DNA of 35,287 bases, from NCBI GenBank assembly GCA_009392515.1, contig VFGE01000013.1, forward strand, positions 1-35,287, given 5' to 3'. Made by a program: the position numbers and the translations under genes. The notes beneath the pieces are model-generated. The model did not search any database, was not told the DNA's origin, and was given only the letters and a program-made list of their open reading frames with translations. Numbering within the stretch: position 1 is the stretch's first letter; every line of letters begins with the position of its first letter. The DNA is from SAR202 cluster bacterium. Its GTDB lineage: Bacteria > Chloroflexota > Dehalococcoidia > Lucifugimonadales > UBA6952. Positions 7,278 to 15,943 of this stretch are shown piece by piece.

Positions 7278-9197
7278 TTGTTAATAAACAGAAGAAATAT
7301 AATTAGGTTGTTAATGATACTTGTGATTGGGTTTGCAACTTTTGGAGCACTATATCCCAGTAAATGGGATTTAAATCTAGGTGGCTGGACTTTTTCTAGA
7401 GGAAGTGATTCGTTACTTGGTATGAAACTTGGTTTAGATCTTCAAGGAGGCAGTCACTTAGTCTATCAAGCAAGAGGTACTAAGAATATTGAAATTGAAT
7501 TTTCAGATGTTCCTAATGTGAATTCAATTAACGAAAGTATAGTAACTTTTCATTTAGAAAACTTGTTAGACCCAGAGCAAATATATGCAAGTATAGGTAA
7601 GATTGATACCAATAATGAGTTGAGTGTTGATTTAAAAGTAAGAGAAACAAGTGAAATAGTAAGTTTAGCAAATTATTTGCCTGGTATTGAAAGTCGTTTG
7701 GAATATAGAATTTCTAATATCGATGAAATGTTATTTCCTATAGGAAATGATGAAGACATTGAAAATCTTAAAGAATTCACTTTTTCAATTAAGTTTGCAG
7801 AAGAAAATCAAGCTATATTACTTGAGCAATTTGTTACAGAAATCTTTTCTAATTTAGGATCCAGTAATAAAAGTATTAATGTCGGTGAAAACAATACAGT
7901 GGTTATTAATACCGAATTATCTACTCGAACTCCTGATGAAGAAATATTAAAAAGGGATTTAGAACAATATATTGCTCCAACCATTAAATATATTATTACA
8001 GATATCCCTGCAACTCCTACAGCTAATCAAATGGAAGGTGTGGTTGATATTATTAATCGTAGAGTAAATCCATATGGTGTATCTGAACCCATTATCCAGT
8101 CTATGGATGGCGATAAAATACTAGTTCAGTTACCAGGATTAAATAATGTTGAAGAGGTTAAAACATTAATTGGAAGAACAGCCCAATTACGCTTTGTTGA
8201 ACGTACTTGTTTGGAAAATTATAGACTTGTATCTGATGGTATTGAGTATTACCCTTGTGAAGTTAAAGAAAATCAATCAGATCAAGAAACTGGATTAACT
8301 GGCGATGATCTTGATAGAGCTTATGCTGGAACACATCCTCAAACAGGAGCGCCAATAGTTAATGTGGAATTTGATAGTGAAGGGACTAAAGTTTTTGCAG
8401 AACTAACTACAAAATTATCTGCTACAAGAGGAACTTCTTCTCCTGATAGATTTGTAGTTTTCCTTGATGATGAAGAAATTGTAGCTCCTGGAGTTTCTCA
8501 ACCCATACTAGGTGGTTCAGCCTTTATAGAAGGCCAGGCGTTTACATTCGATAGGGTAAATACAATAGCGATACAACTTGAATCTGGAAGATTGCCAGTA
8601 CCATTGGAGCTCATTTCTGAATTAACTGTAGACGCAACTTTAGGAGCGGAATCTTTGAGCAAAAGTTTAACTGCAGGTATTGCAGGTTTATTTCTAGTTT
8701 TGTTATTTATGATCCTTTATTATCGCGTTGCAGGTATTATTGCCGCATTTAGTCTTATTTTGTATACGGCTATTGTTTTAACTTTATTTAAATTAATACC
8801 TATCACTTTGACCCTTGCTGGTCTGGCAGGGTTTATATTGTCTATAGGTATGGCAGTAGATGCTAATATATTAATATTTGAAAGGACTAAAGAAGAATTG
8901 CGTTTGGGGCGTACACTCTTATCATCTATTGAAATCGGATTTAATAGAGCATGGACCGCAATAAGAGACGCAAGTATTTCGACACTAATCACCAGTGCCG
9001 TTTTAATATGGTTTGGTCAAAGATTAGGCGCAACAACTCTAGCAGGAGTAGGTACGACATTATCAATTGGAGTATTAGTCAGCTTATTCACTTCAGTCTT
9101 CGTTAGTAAAGTTTTATTACAAATAATTGGTTCAACATTTTTTGGTAAATGGAAATCTTTATTTTCGCCTGAAAATATTACAACATCTCGAGGGTAA
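7278..9197 (+). CDS. secD: Protein translocase subunit SecD
   Basis: SecD works with SecF and SecYEG, using the proton gradient to pull exported proteins across the membrane. The start is TTG at 7278, supported by AAGGAAAAG just upstream; the nearest ATG lies inside the first membrane helix. The protein has one N-terminal helix (about 10-25) and GLDLQGG (52-58), which opens the periplasmic P1 region. A large external domain follows, then five more membrane helices containing GFILSIGMAVDANILIFERTKEEL and the Ala/Gly-rich TLAGVGTTLSIGVLVS. The 639 residues are within the usual range. It sits one base after the tRNA nucleotidyltransferase gene and four bases before secF, so the three are surely one transcript. 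yajC is not adjacent. Confidence 0.97.
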   Translation: MLINRRNIIRLLMILVIGFATFGALYPSKWDLNLGGWTFSRGSDSLLGMKLGLDLQGGSHLVYQARGTKNIEIEFSDVPNVNSINESIVTFHLENLLDPEQIYASIGKIDTNNELSVDLKVRETSEIVSLANYLPGIESRLEYRISNIDEMLFPIGNDEDIENLKEFTFSIKFAEENQAILLEQFVTEIFSNLGSSNKSINVGENNTVVINTELSTRTPDEEILKRDLEQYIAPTIKYIITDIPATPTANQMEGVVDIINRRVNPYGVSEPIIQSMDGDKILVQLPGLNNVEEVKTLIGRTAQLRFVERTCLENYRLVSDGIEYYPCEVKENQSDQETGLTGDDLDRAYAGTHPQTGAPIVNVEFDSEGTKVFAELTTKLSATRGTSSPDRFVVFLDDEEIVAPGVSQPILGGSAFIEGQAFTFDRVNTIAIQLESGRLPVPLELISELTVDATLGAESLSKSLTAGIAGLFLVLLFMILYYRVAGIIAAFSLILYTAIVLTLFKLIPITLTLAGLAGFILSIGMAVDANILIFERTKEELRLGRTLLSSIEIGFNRAWTAIRDASISTLITSAVLIWFGQRLGATTLAGVGTTLSIGVLVSLFTSVFVSKVLLQIIGSTFFGKWKSLFSPENITTSRG

Positions 9198-9200
9198 ATA

Positions 9201-10124
9201 ATGGATATAGTTAAAAGAAGATTTTGGTATTTTACAATTTCAGCAGTATTACTCGTTATTTGCGTAAGCTCTTTAATAGTTCCTCCGCGGTTAACATTAG
9301 GTATTGATTTTTCTGGTGGATCAACTATGACTGTCGTTTTTGATTCTGAAATTAAATCTGAATCTGTCAGAGAAAGACTGAATCAGTTAGGCTATAATGA
9401 CGCAACCGTTCAACAAAGTGGAACTAACACAGTATTTGTCAGGATGAGTAAATTAGAAGAAGGAAATGAATCTACTGGAAGGAAATCTGATCGTTTACTG
9501 ATAGAAGAAGATCTATCAAATCTAGCAAGAATAGAAAGTGTAGATGTGGCCACAGTGTCAGGTGTTGTAGCAAATGATACTGTAAATAATGCAGTTATTG
9601 CCGTTGTTGTCGCTTCAATTGGTATATTAATATACGTAACATATTCATTTCGAGGAGTATCAAATCCATTTCGATATGGTGTAGCAGCTATTGTTGCGTT
9701 GATCCATGATTCTCTTATTGTTCTGGGTTTATTTTCGCTTCTAGGAAAATTTATGGGATTAGAAATTAATGCCATGTTTATACCAGGGATACTCGTTGTA
9801 ATAGGGTATAGTGTTAATGATACGATTGTAGTATTTGATCGCGTAAGAGAGAACGCTTCAATTGATCCCGATAGACCATTATCTATGATCGTTAATGATA
9901 GTATTACTCAAACAATTGGTAGGTCTTTAAATACAAGTGTTACATTATTATTAACTATTTTTGCATTGATATTTTTAGGTGGAGAAAGTATACGTAATTT
10001 TCTTTATGTTTTGCTAATAGGATTAATAGTTGGTACATATAGTTCAATATTCATAGCATGCCAATTTTTAGTTATGTGGGAACAAGGTGAATTAAGGTTG
10101 TCTTTTGGTAAAAAATCAAAATAA
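9201..10124 (+). CDS. secF: Protein translocase subunit SecF
   Basis: This is the partner of SecD in proton-driven protein export. The 307-residue protein has an N-terminal membrane helix, LGIDFSGGS (the SecF counterpart of the SecD GLDLQGG motif), an external domain of about 100 residues, and five C-terminal membrane helices. These include ALIHDSLIVLGLFSL and IPGILVVIGYSVNDTIVVFDRVREN, which are diagnostic. It starts four bases after secD. Its last nine bases overlap the 3' end of the convergent thioesterase gene on the other strand, and no terminator hairpin is visible there. Confidence 0.98.
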   Translation: MDIVKRRFWYFTISAVLLVICVSSLIVPPRLTLGIDFSGGSTMTVVFDSEIKSESVRERLNQLGYNDATVQQSGTNTVFVRMSKLEEGNESTGRKSDRLLIEEDLSNLARIESVDVATVSGVVANDTVNNAVIAVVVASIGILIYVTYSFRGVSNPFRYGVAAIVALIHDSLIVLGLFSLLGKFMGLEINAMFIPGILVVIGYSVNDTIVVFDRVRENASIDPDRPLSMIVNDSITQTIGRSLNTSVTLLLTIFALIFLGGESIRNFLYVLLIGLIVGTYSSIFIACQFLVMWEQGELRLSFGKKSK

Positions 10125-10526
10125 CAATTTTCTTATATCATCAGGTATTTTTTTTGATTTCTCTTTTATTCGATCATAACTTACGTATGTATTTTCAATA
10201 GAAGTAAGCAATTGTTTTTTTTGATTCATAATCTCAAATTCCATTGTAAAGCTGGAGTTGCCAATTTTTTTCACTTGGGTATATATATCTAATATTTCAT
10301 CTAACCTAGCAGGTAATTTGTAATTAATATTAGAATTTACAATAACTGAATCAAATATATTTTCTTTGCCTAATTCATAGATATTTAAATTTAATGAACG
10401 GAAATGTTCTTGAATGGCAATTTCAGACCAAATCATGTAGATTGCGTTAAATGCTATACCTTGCATATCACATTCAGACCATCTCACTCGCAATGTGGTT
10501 TTTGATTTGTAAGTATTTTTTTGCAT
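10116..10526 (-). CDS. Hot-dog-fold acyl-CoA thioesterase (4HBT/YbgC-like)
   Basis: The 136-residue protein has the size of a single 4-hydroxybenzoyl-CoA thioesterase domain. Near the N-terminus, RVRWSECDMQGIAFNAIYMIWSE matches the YbgC/FadM pattern, with Asp20 as the likely catalytic residue. It is followed by the long helix and by the strands IVNSNINYKLPARLDEILDI and FTMEFEIMN. These enzymes cleave acyl-CoA thioesters in the cytoplasm; the substrate cannot be told. It is the only minus-strand gene between ftsZ and 19661. It is transcribed away from hemW and ends inside the secF terminus. Confidence 0.85.
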   Translation of the reverse strand: MQKNTYKSKTTLRVRWSECDMQGIAFNAIYMIWSEIAIQEHFRSLNLNIYELGKENIFDSVIVNSNINYKLPARLDEILDIYTQVKKIGNSSFTMEFEIMNQKKQLLTSIENTYVSYDRIKEKSKKIPDDIRKLLF

Positions 10527-10540
10527 ATAAATTTTACCTT

Positions 10541-10570
10541 TTCAAACAATACATAAAGTGGTGTATTATA
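10541..10570. promoter_or_regulatory. Overlapping divergent promoter elements between thioesterase gene and hemW
   Basis: On the plus strand TTCAAA (10541-10546) and TATTAT (10564-10569) are spaced by 17 bases ahead of hemW. On the minus strand 10565-10570 reads TATAAT, in position to serve the thioesterase gene. A small inverted repeat (AATACA 10548-10553 / TGTATT 10562-10567) spans the element. The 78-base gap must hold both promoters, so overlap is expected, but the exact boxes are a guess. Confidence 0.35.
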
Positions 10571-10604
10571 TCATATCAATGATTTAATTTAGCTAAGAAG
10601 TATT

Positions 10605-11786
10605 ATGGAACCATTTTCTTTATATATACATATACCTTTTTGTAGGACTAAATGCCCTTATTGTGACTTTAATACCTATGAAAATATAGAACATTTGACA
10701 GAAGATTATATAAATTCATTAATTACAGAGTTAACGAATTGGTCAAGATATATTGATTTTAACTCCAAGAATAAATATATAAAATCAGTTTTTTTTGGAG
10801 GAGGCACCCCATCTTATATATCAGAAAATAATATTTCTAAAATTATGCAAACTATAGTTAATAATTTTAATTTATTGGATGAAGCCGAAATTTCTATAGA
10901 ATGTAATCCAAATGATTTATCTCAAGAAAAACTTCTATCGTGGGAAAATAGTAATATTAATCGGATTTCTATAGGGGCACAAAGTTTTAGTGATAAATTT
11001 TTACGTGTTTTAGGACGTGATCACGATTTTATAGAAATATCACAAGGTTTTATTAAAGCAAGATCATTAGGTTTCGATAATCTTAATTTAGATCTTATAT
11101 ATGGCATACCCGGTCAAAATATGGATGATTGGAAATCTACTATCAAGCAGGCTTTAAAATTAAAGCCTGATCATATTTCAATGTATGGCTTAACTATTGA
11201 AAAAAATACTAAATTTGATTGGATGGTTTCAGAAGGTTTAATGCCTAATCCTGACTCAGATGTTGCAGCAGATATGTATGAATATGTAGAAAAAGAAATG
11301 AATAATAATGGGTATACACATTATGAAATATCAAATTGGAGTCTTCCAGGCAAAGAATCTAAGCATAATTTAACATATTGGTATTCTCAAGAATATATTG
11401 GAATAGGTGCTGGCGCTCATTCATTTTATTCAGGTTTGCGATTCTGGAACGTAAATTCTCCCAATGAGTATATAAACTTATTAGAAAAGAATCGAACTAT
11501 ACAGAATAATACCGAAATTTGTAAAGGGTTTTGTGCAGTATCTGAAGTTGAGTATTATGACAATAATACAAGAATTGCTGATAAATTTATTCTTGGTCTA
11601 AGATTAGTTCAAGGTATTAATCAATCAATATTTACAAAATCCTTTATTGATTTAATATCTGAAAAATATGATAAAGAAATAAACGAATTAATTCATATGG
11701 GACTATTAGAAATAGCTAAAGATTCAATAAAATTAACAAGACGCGGAAGATTGCTTGCTAATGAAGTGTTTTATAAATTTCTGTAA
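10605..11786 (+). CDS. hemW: Radical SAM heme chaperone HemW (HemN-like)
   Basis: The protein is a radical S-adenosylmethionine protein with the cluster motif Cys13-x3-Cys17-x2-Cys20 in the context PFCRTKCPYCDFNT. That CPYCDFN form is typical of HemW, which carries heme to acceptor proteins, and not of true coproporphyrinogen dehydrogenase HemN, which has an extra cysteine. Further family features are FFGGGTPSYIS, EISIECNPNDL, RISIGAQSFSDKFLRVLGRDHD, NLDLIYGIPGQ, HYEISNW and the HNLTYWYSQEYIGIGAGAHSF segment, then a C-terminal winged-helix-like HemN_C region. The 393 residues are slightly longer than usual. selB starts eight bases later. Many such genes are annotated hemN in error; the sequence favours HemW. 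Confidence 0.93.
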   Translation: MEPFSLYIHIPFCRTKCPYCDFNTYENIEHLTEDYINSLITELTNWSRYIDFNSKNKYIKSVFFGGGTPSYISENNISKIMQTIVNNFNLLDEAEISIECNPNDLSQEKLLSWENSNINRISIGAQSFSDKFLRVLGRDHDFIEISQGFIKARSLGFDNLNLDLIYGIPGQNMDDWKSTIKQALKLKPDHISMYGLTIEKNTKFDWMVSEGLMPNPDSDVAADMYEYVEKEMNNNGYTHYEISNWSLPGKESKHNLTYWYSQEYIGIGAGAHSFYSGLRFWNVNSPNEYINLLEKNRTIQNNTEICKGFCAVSEVEYYDNNTRIADKFILGLRLVQGINQSIFTKSFIDLISEKYDKEINELIHMGLLEIAKDSIKLTRRGRLLANEVFYKFL

Positions 11787-11794
11787 GGATAAAG

Positions 11795-13663
11795 ATGTTT
11801 GTTATAGGTACAGCAGGACATATAGATCATGGTAAATCTGCTTTAGTTGAAAAGATAACTGGTACAGACCCTGATAGATTGTTAGAGGAAAAAAAAAGAG
11901 GAATGACTATTGATTTAGGTTTTGCTTGGTTTGTTCTTCCGATCGGTCAAGAAGTTAGTATAATTGATGTACCAGGTCACGAGAAATTCATAAAAAACAT
12001 GATAACAGGTGTTGGCGGTATAGATATGGCATTACTGGTAATTGCTGCAGATGAAGGAATAATGCCTCAAACTATAGAGCATTTTCAAATTATCAACCTA
12101 TTAGAAATAAAATCTCTTATAGTCGCAATTACAAAGAAAGATTTAGTAGATTTAGAATGGATCAATTTAATCAAAGAAGAAATCAAGGAGCTATTAAAAA
12201 AATCACCATACTTGAGTTCTCCAATTATTGAGCTTTCTTCTCATACTGGTGTCGGTGTTGATGATTTAATAGCTCACATAGAAAAAGAAGCCTCGATAAT
12301 TAATTTTAATAAAACTACAAATAAGCCAAGATTGGCAATAGATAGATCGTTTGTGGTTAGTGGTTTTGGAAGTGTTGTAACTGGGACACTAATAGAAGGA
12401 TCTTTAGATATTGGACAAGAAGTTGAATTGATTAAATCAAATCAAATTGGTAGAATTCGTGGCTTACATATACATAATAAGCCTTATGATCATGCTGAGC
12501 CTGGGAATCGTGTTGCGGTTAATATCTCAGGAATTTCTCATCAAAATATTTTGCGTGGAGATACTCTAACTACTCCAAATTGGTTATCAGTAACACGAGC
12601 AGTAGATGTGCAAATTAAATTGGTACCTAATACAAAAAAGATATTGAAACATAATTCCTCTGTTATGTTTTACACTGGTGCTTCAGAATCTATGGTTAAA
12701 GTTAGATTACTTACATCGAATGAAATGGTTTCTGGAGATGTAGGGTTAGCTCAATTTGTATTGGAGGATATGCTTCCATGTGTATCTGGTGATCGATTTA
12801 TAATTAGAACATCAAACGAGACCATTGGTGGAGGTATTATTATAGAAACAGATGTAAATCGGCATAAACGGAGTGATATAAGTATTATCGAACGTTTGTA
12901 TACCTTGTCGGAAGGGAAACCACTGGAGATTATTCAACAACATATTACTGATTCCAAAATCAGTAATATTGATTTACTAACATCTTTAACTAATTTTTCT
13001 ACAGAAGAAATCATATCTCTTATTCATAAATTAATCCAAGACAAACAAATCATTTTATTAGATTCAAAAAATAACAGTGAAATCAATAGTTTGATTTCTA
13101 CTACTTATTATGAATACATAAAAACTCGCACTATAAACTATTTAGAGAAATATCATTTAGATTTTCCATATCGTAAAGGTTGCACTATTAATGATTTGAA
13201 TAGAATATTAATGATACCTGATTCTTATTTACCATTGATTATTAACCAACTTATAGACGATGAGATATTAAAAATAACTAATCAGCTTATATCTTTAATA
13301 CAATTTTCAATTGATATAAGCGAAAATGATAATTTGTTGCTTAATGAATATTTAGAAATGGCTAAGTCTGAATTATTTATCAACATTAATTCTGTATTTA
13401 AGAATAGAGAATTAGTTAACTTAATGATACAAGAGGCATATTTGATAAAAATTGACGCAGAAATTGTAATGAGTTCTCAAGAGTACAACACAATGGTTAA
13501 TAAAATAATTGAATTGATGAAAAACAATCAAGATGTTAAGGTTGCTGAAGTGAGAGATTATCTTGGTATTAGCAGGAAAAATGCTTTACTCATTTTAGAG
13601 CATTTAGATGAACAAAAACTAACTAAGAGAAATGGAGATTTTAGATCTCTGAATATTAAATAG
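11795..13663 (+). CDS. selB: Selenocysteine-specific translation elongation factor SelB
   Basis: SelB is the GTPase that brings selenocysteinyl-tRNA to in-frame UGA codons marked by a SECIS hairpin. The N-terminal GTPase domain has GHIDHGKS (8-15), TIDLGFAW (the SelB-type switch region), DVPGH (58-62) and TKKD for guanine recognition. EF-Tu-like domains II and III follow, with RSFVVSGFGSVVTGTL and the late GDRFIIRT...TIGGGIII segment. The rest (about 350-622) is the winged-helix repeat region that binds SECIS RNA, ending in EVRDYLGISRKNALLILEHLDEQ. Full length of 622 is normal, so the gene looks functional. selA, selD and the selenocysteine tRNA are not in this window. The GHIDHGKS-TIDLGFAW combination excludes EF-Tu and IF2. 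Confidence 0.95.
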   Translation: MFVIGTAGHIDHGKSALVEKITGTDPDRLLEEKKRGMTIDLGFAWFVLPIGQEVSIIDVPGHEKFIKNMITGVGGIDMALLVIAADEGIMPQTIEHFQIINLLEIKSLIVAITKKDLVDLEWINLIKEEIKELLKKSPYLSSPIIELSSHTGVGVDDLIAHIEKEASIINFNKTTNKPRLAIDRSFVVSGFGSVVTGTLIEGSLDIGQEVELIKSNQIGRIRGLHIHNKPYDHAEPGNRVAVNISGISHQNILRGDTLTTPNWLSVTRAVDVQIKLVPNTKKILKHNSSVMFYTGASESMVKVRLLTSNEMVSGDVGLAQFVLEDMLPCVSGDRFIIRTSNETIGGGIIIETDVNRHKRSDISIIERLYTLSEGKPLEIIQQHITDSKISNIDLLTSLTNFSTEEIISLIHKLIQDKQIILLDSKNNSEINSLISTTYYEYIKTRTINYLEKYHLDFPYRKGCTINDLNRILMIPDSYLPLIINQLIDDEILKITNQLISLIQFSIDISENDNLLLNEYLEMAKSELFININSVFKNRELVNLMIQEAYLIKIDAEIVMSSQEYNTMVNKIIELMKNNQDVKVAEVRDYLGISRKNALLILEHLDEQKLTKRNGDFRSLNIK

Positions 13664-13676
13664 AGAGAGAGTATAT

Positions 13677-14102
13677 ATGGGATATTTAGCCTGGGCAGGG
13701 ATTGCAATGTGTAGTTATGGATTTACTATATTTTTTACAAAAATATCTCTGAAATATGTACCTAATGAAATTGCTGTTTTGGTTACTAATGGTATTTTGG
13801 TAGTTATTTCGTTTATTTTCTTTTGGATTAATCGACATAGTGTTTTGTCGGAAATAGACGGCAATATTTCTTTAGGTGTATGGTCGTTAATGGCGATTGC
13901 GGGTGGATTTTTAGGTTTAGCTGTTATGTCTTATTATTATGCACTTAGTCAAGGAGATGCGTCAGTAGTTGCTCCTATTTTTTCTATGTCATTTGTCATA
14001 GCAGTTTGTCTAAGCTTAATTTTTCTTGGCGAAGAAGTAAAATTGACCAAAATTATGGGTGTGCTCTTTGCTGGAATAGCGATATATTTGGTGACTAGAT
14101 AA
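13677..14102 (+). CDS. Half-size EamA-like permease (COG2510 type)
   Basis: The 141-residue protein has about five hydrophobic segments and corresponds to one of the two EamA repeats of drug/metabolite transporters. Visible family pattern: FTKISLKYVPNEIAVLVTNGILVVIS near the start, GLAVMSYYYALSQGDASVVAPIFSMSFVIAV, and the terminal GEEVKLTKIMGVLFAGIAIYLV. Such half-size proteins work as homo- or hetero-dimers in the cytoplasmic membrane; the substrate is unknown. It lies 13 bases after selB and 16 before the NurA-like gene, so it is probably carried along in the same transcript. The AGAGAGAG just before the start could serve as ribosome binding site. Confidence 0.82.
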   Translation: MGYLAWAGIAMCSYGFTIFFTKISLKYVPNEIAVLVTNGILVVISFIFFWINRHSVLSEIDGNISLGVWSLMAIAGGFLGLAVMSYYYALSQGDASVVAPIFSMSFVIAVCLSLIFLGEEVKLTKIMGVLFAGIAIYLVTR

Positions 14103-14118
14103 AAATTGAGATAGAATT

Positions 14119-15294
14119 ATGCCTTTTGATTTTGAGCTAATAGCAGAAAAACTACAAAAAGCGGTTAAATTAATTAAATCGGATGATAACTTATATTATC
14201 AAAGAGTTGATAAATTAATTGATTTTTATAAAAAATCTGACCCGTATTTGATAGAGCACAAACGGAATGAAGGTAACCATAAATGGTTAGCTGCAAAGTT
14301 TTTAGATAATAAGATTACAACTTATAGCCCAAAACAATTACCTAAAGATTATCGAGTGATTGCTGTTGATGGGTCCCATATTGATGTCGATAGACATAGC
14401 CCTATTAAATGTGTTGTTTTGAACATTGGCACTGTAATATTTACATATGGATCTAATCCAAGTGCAATTTTAAATAGTTCTCCGTTAACCTATATAGGAG
14501 AAGCGGAACTAAATATATTTGACAGTAACTCAACTAGTAGGTCTCCATTACAGGGAAATTTAATGGGTGTTAAGCGGGCAGTTATGGAACTTACTTTTCT
14601 TGCAGATACCCTAGAGAATTATGCTGACGGTATTCCTACTTTAGCTTTGGTGGATGGATCATTAATTTTATGGTCAATTCTTGGTGAACAAGAGTATGTT
14701 ATAGATCAATTACTACAAAAGGAATTTTTAGAACAATTACATAGAATTAAAAAATTATCTGATAAAGGAATTATTTTGGCGTCATATCTCAGTTATCCTG
14801 ACACATCGGATGTCATTAACTCGCTGAGAATTTGTCTATGTAATGAATACTGTTCAAATAATAATCCTTGTAAAGAAGGCTGTAGTTTAGTTTCGGGAAT
14901 TAGAGACAGAGATATTTTTATTAAATACCTTCCTAATACTGCTAGATCTTCATTGTTTCAAAGTACTTCAAATGTTATTGAAAAATACTACAAAGAAGAA
15001 TATGGAATTAATTTTTATTACCTGAATATATTTAATGAGATAGCCAGAATAGAACTCCCAAATTGGACAGCAAATAACCCAGATTTATTAGAATTAAGTC
15101 ATTCTTTGATTATTGATCAATGTAATAAAGGACTTGGCTATCCAGTGTCAATTATGGAGGCTCATGAACAGGCTGTTATTAATACAACTGATAGAGAGAA
15201 TTTTAAAATGCTATTAGATCGTTTATTGGCTCAACAAGGGATAAATTATAATACATCACAAAAAGATCGCTCAAAAAAATATAGATGGGTTTAA
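14119..15294 (+). CDS. NurA-domain nuclease-like protein
   Basis: NurA is a manganese-dependent nuclease that partners the hexameric translocase HerA in DNA end resection. The 391-residue protein has the three family landmarks in order. The first is RVIAVDGSHIDVDRH with Asp84. The second is LALVDGSLILW with Asp179. The third is the C-terminal GYPVSIMEAHEQAVI with His349, followed by an arginine-rich end. A five-cysteine cluster (Cys239, 241, 245, 251, 255) lies between the second and third landmarks and could hold a metal or iron-sulfur cluster. A short leading helical region precedes the domain. A HAS-barrel-like gene and a HerA-like ATPase gene follow, which strongly supports the call. It is not the archaeal form; catalytic competence is inferred from the conserved acidic residues. 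Confidence 0.85.
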   Translation: MPFDFELIAEKLQKAVKLIKSDDNLYYQRVDKLIDFYKKSDPYLIEHKRNEGNHKWLAAKFLDNKITTYSPKQLPKDYRVIAVDGSHIDVDRHSPIKCVVLNIGTVIFTYGSNPSAILNSSPLTYIGEAELNIFDSNSTSRSPLQGNLMGVKRAVMELTFLADTLENYADGIPTLALVDGSLILWSILGEQEYVIDQLLQKEFLEQLHRIKKLSDKGIILASYLSYPDTSDVINSLRICLCNEYCSNNNPCKEGCSLVSGIRDRDIFIKYLPNTARSSLFQSTSNVIEKYYKEEYGINFYYLNIFNEIARIELPNWTANNPDLLELSHSLIIDQCNKGLGYPVSIMEAHEQAVINTTDRENFKMLLDRLLAQQGINYNTSQKDRSKKYRWV

Positions 15295-15298
15295 TTTA

Positions 15299-15326
15299 TT
15301 GATATAATGAAATCATTCAATATAAT
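15299..15326 (+). promoter_or_regulatory. Candidate internal promoter before the HAS-barrel/HerA genes
   Basis: TTGATA (15299-15304) and a perfect TATAAT (15321-15326) are spaced by 16 bases between the NurA-like gene and the next gene. A second TATAAT lies at 15303-15308. With the downstream box, transcription would begin only a few bases before the ATG at 15338, almost leaderless; the upstream box would leave a normal leader but has a poor -35. Confidence 0.35.
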
Positions 15327-15337
15327 TGAGAGATCAA

Positions 15338-15943
15338 ATGAAAAATCAAAATACCATTGCAGAAATTATTGAATCATCTACTAAAAGTGTAATTGTTCAG
15401 TGCTATGAACTTTATCAAGCTCCTAAATTAGGAACTTTGATAAAAACTCAAGATGATCCGTCAATAATTGGCGTAGTATATAATGTGTTTACTGAACCAT
15501 TAGACCCTTCTAGAAGACCAATTGCTAGAGGGCCTTTTCAAAACGAACCAGAAAAGCTGTATGAAGATAATCCTCATTTATCATTACTTTTTCGGACTCA
15601 AGCAGAAATATTTATTCTGGGGCATATAGATCGATTAAAAAGTTATAAATATGAATTACCATTACTTCCAGCAAAAATACATACAGGGATATCTTTATTG
15701 GATGAGAAAGAAATACTGGCATTTACATCTTCAAGAACATTTATGGAATTATTGCTTGAGGGTATAGATGTTATAACAGATGAAATTTTTTCTATATCAA
15801 TTAGAAGGATATCCGTGTGTCATTTAGATCCAGAAAAATTTTTACATGATATAGGAATAGATGTAGCAAAGAATTTCCCACATGATCAACAAAAATTGAT
15901 TTCTTTACTCAGAAAATTAGGTAGAGGTCCAATAAATGAGTAA
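15338..15943 (+). CDS. HAS-barrel-like accessory protein of the NurA/HerA cluster
   Basis: I do not recognise this 201-residue protein by name. It is soluble, with no signal or membrane segment. Its N-terminal third (APKLGTLIKTQ, PSIIGVVYNVF, then a RRPIARG loop) looks like the small beta-barrel (HAS barrel) found at the N-terminus of HerA and ATP synthases. The middle part keeps RTQAEIFILGHID and ELPLLPAKIHTG, and the C-terminus is helical (FPHDQQKLISLLRKLGRG). I chose the ATG at 15338, preceded by GAGAG, over a TTG at 15326. It overlaps the HerA gene by eight bases, so the two are translationally coupled. The context suggests it is a structural adaptor between the NurA-like nuclease and the ATPase; this is inference. 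Confidence 0.7.
   Translation: MKNQNTIAEIIESSTKSVIVQCYELYQAPKLGTLIKTQDDPSIIGVVYNVFTEPLDPSRRPIARGPFQNEPEKLYEDNPHLSLLFRTQAEIFILGHIDRLKSYKYELPLLPAKIHTGISLLDEKEILAFTSSRTFMELLLEGIDVITDEIFSISIRRISVCHLDPEKFLHDIGIDVAKNFPHDQQKLISLLRKLGRGPINE

Noticed and set aside
9410-9775. 121-residue open frame on the minus strand inside secF
   Set aside because: It lies wholly within a well-conserved gene on the other strand. It has low-complexity composition and no recognisable domain or ribosome binding site.
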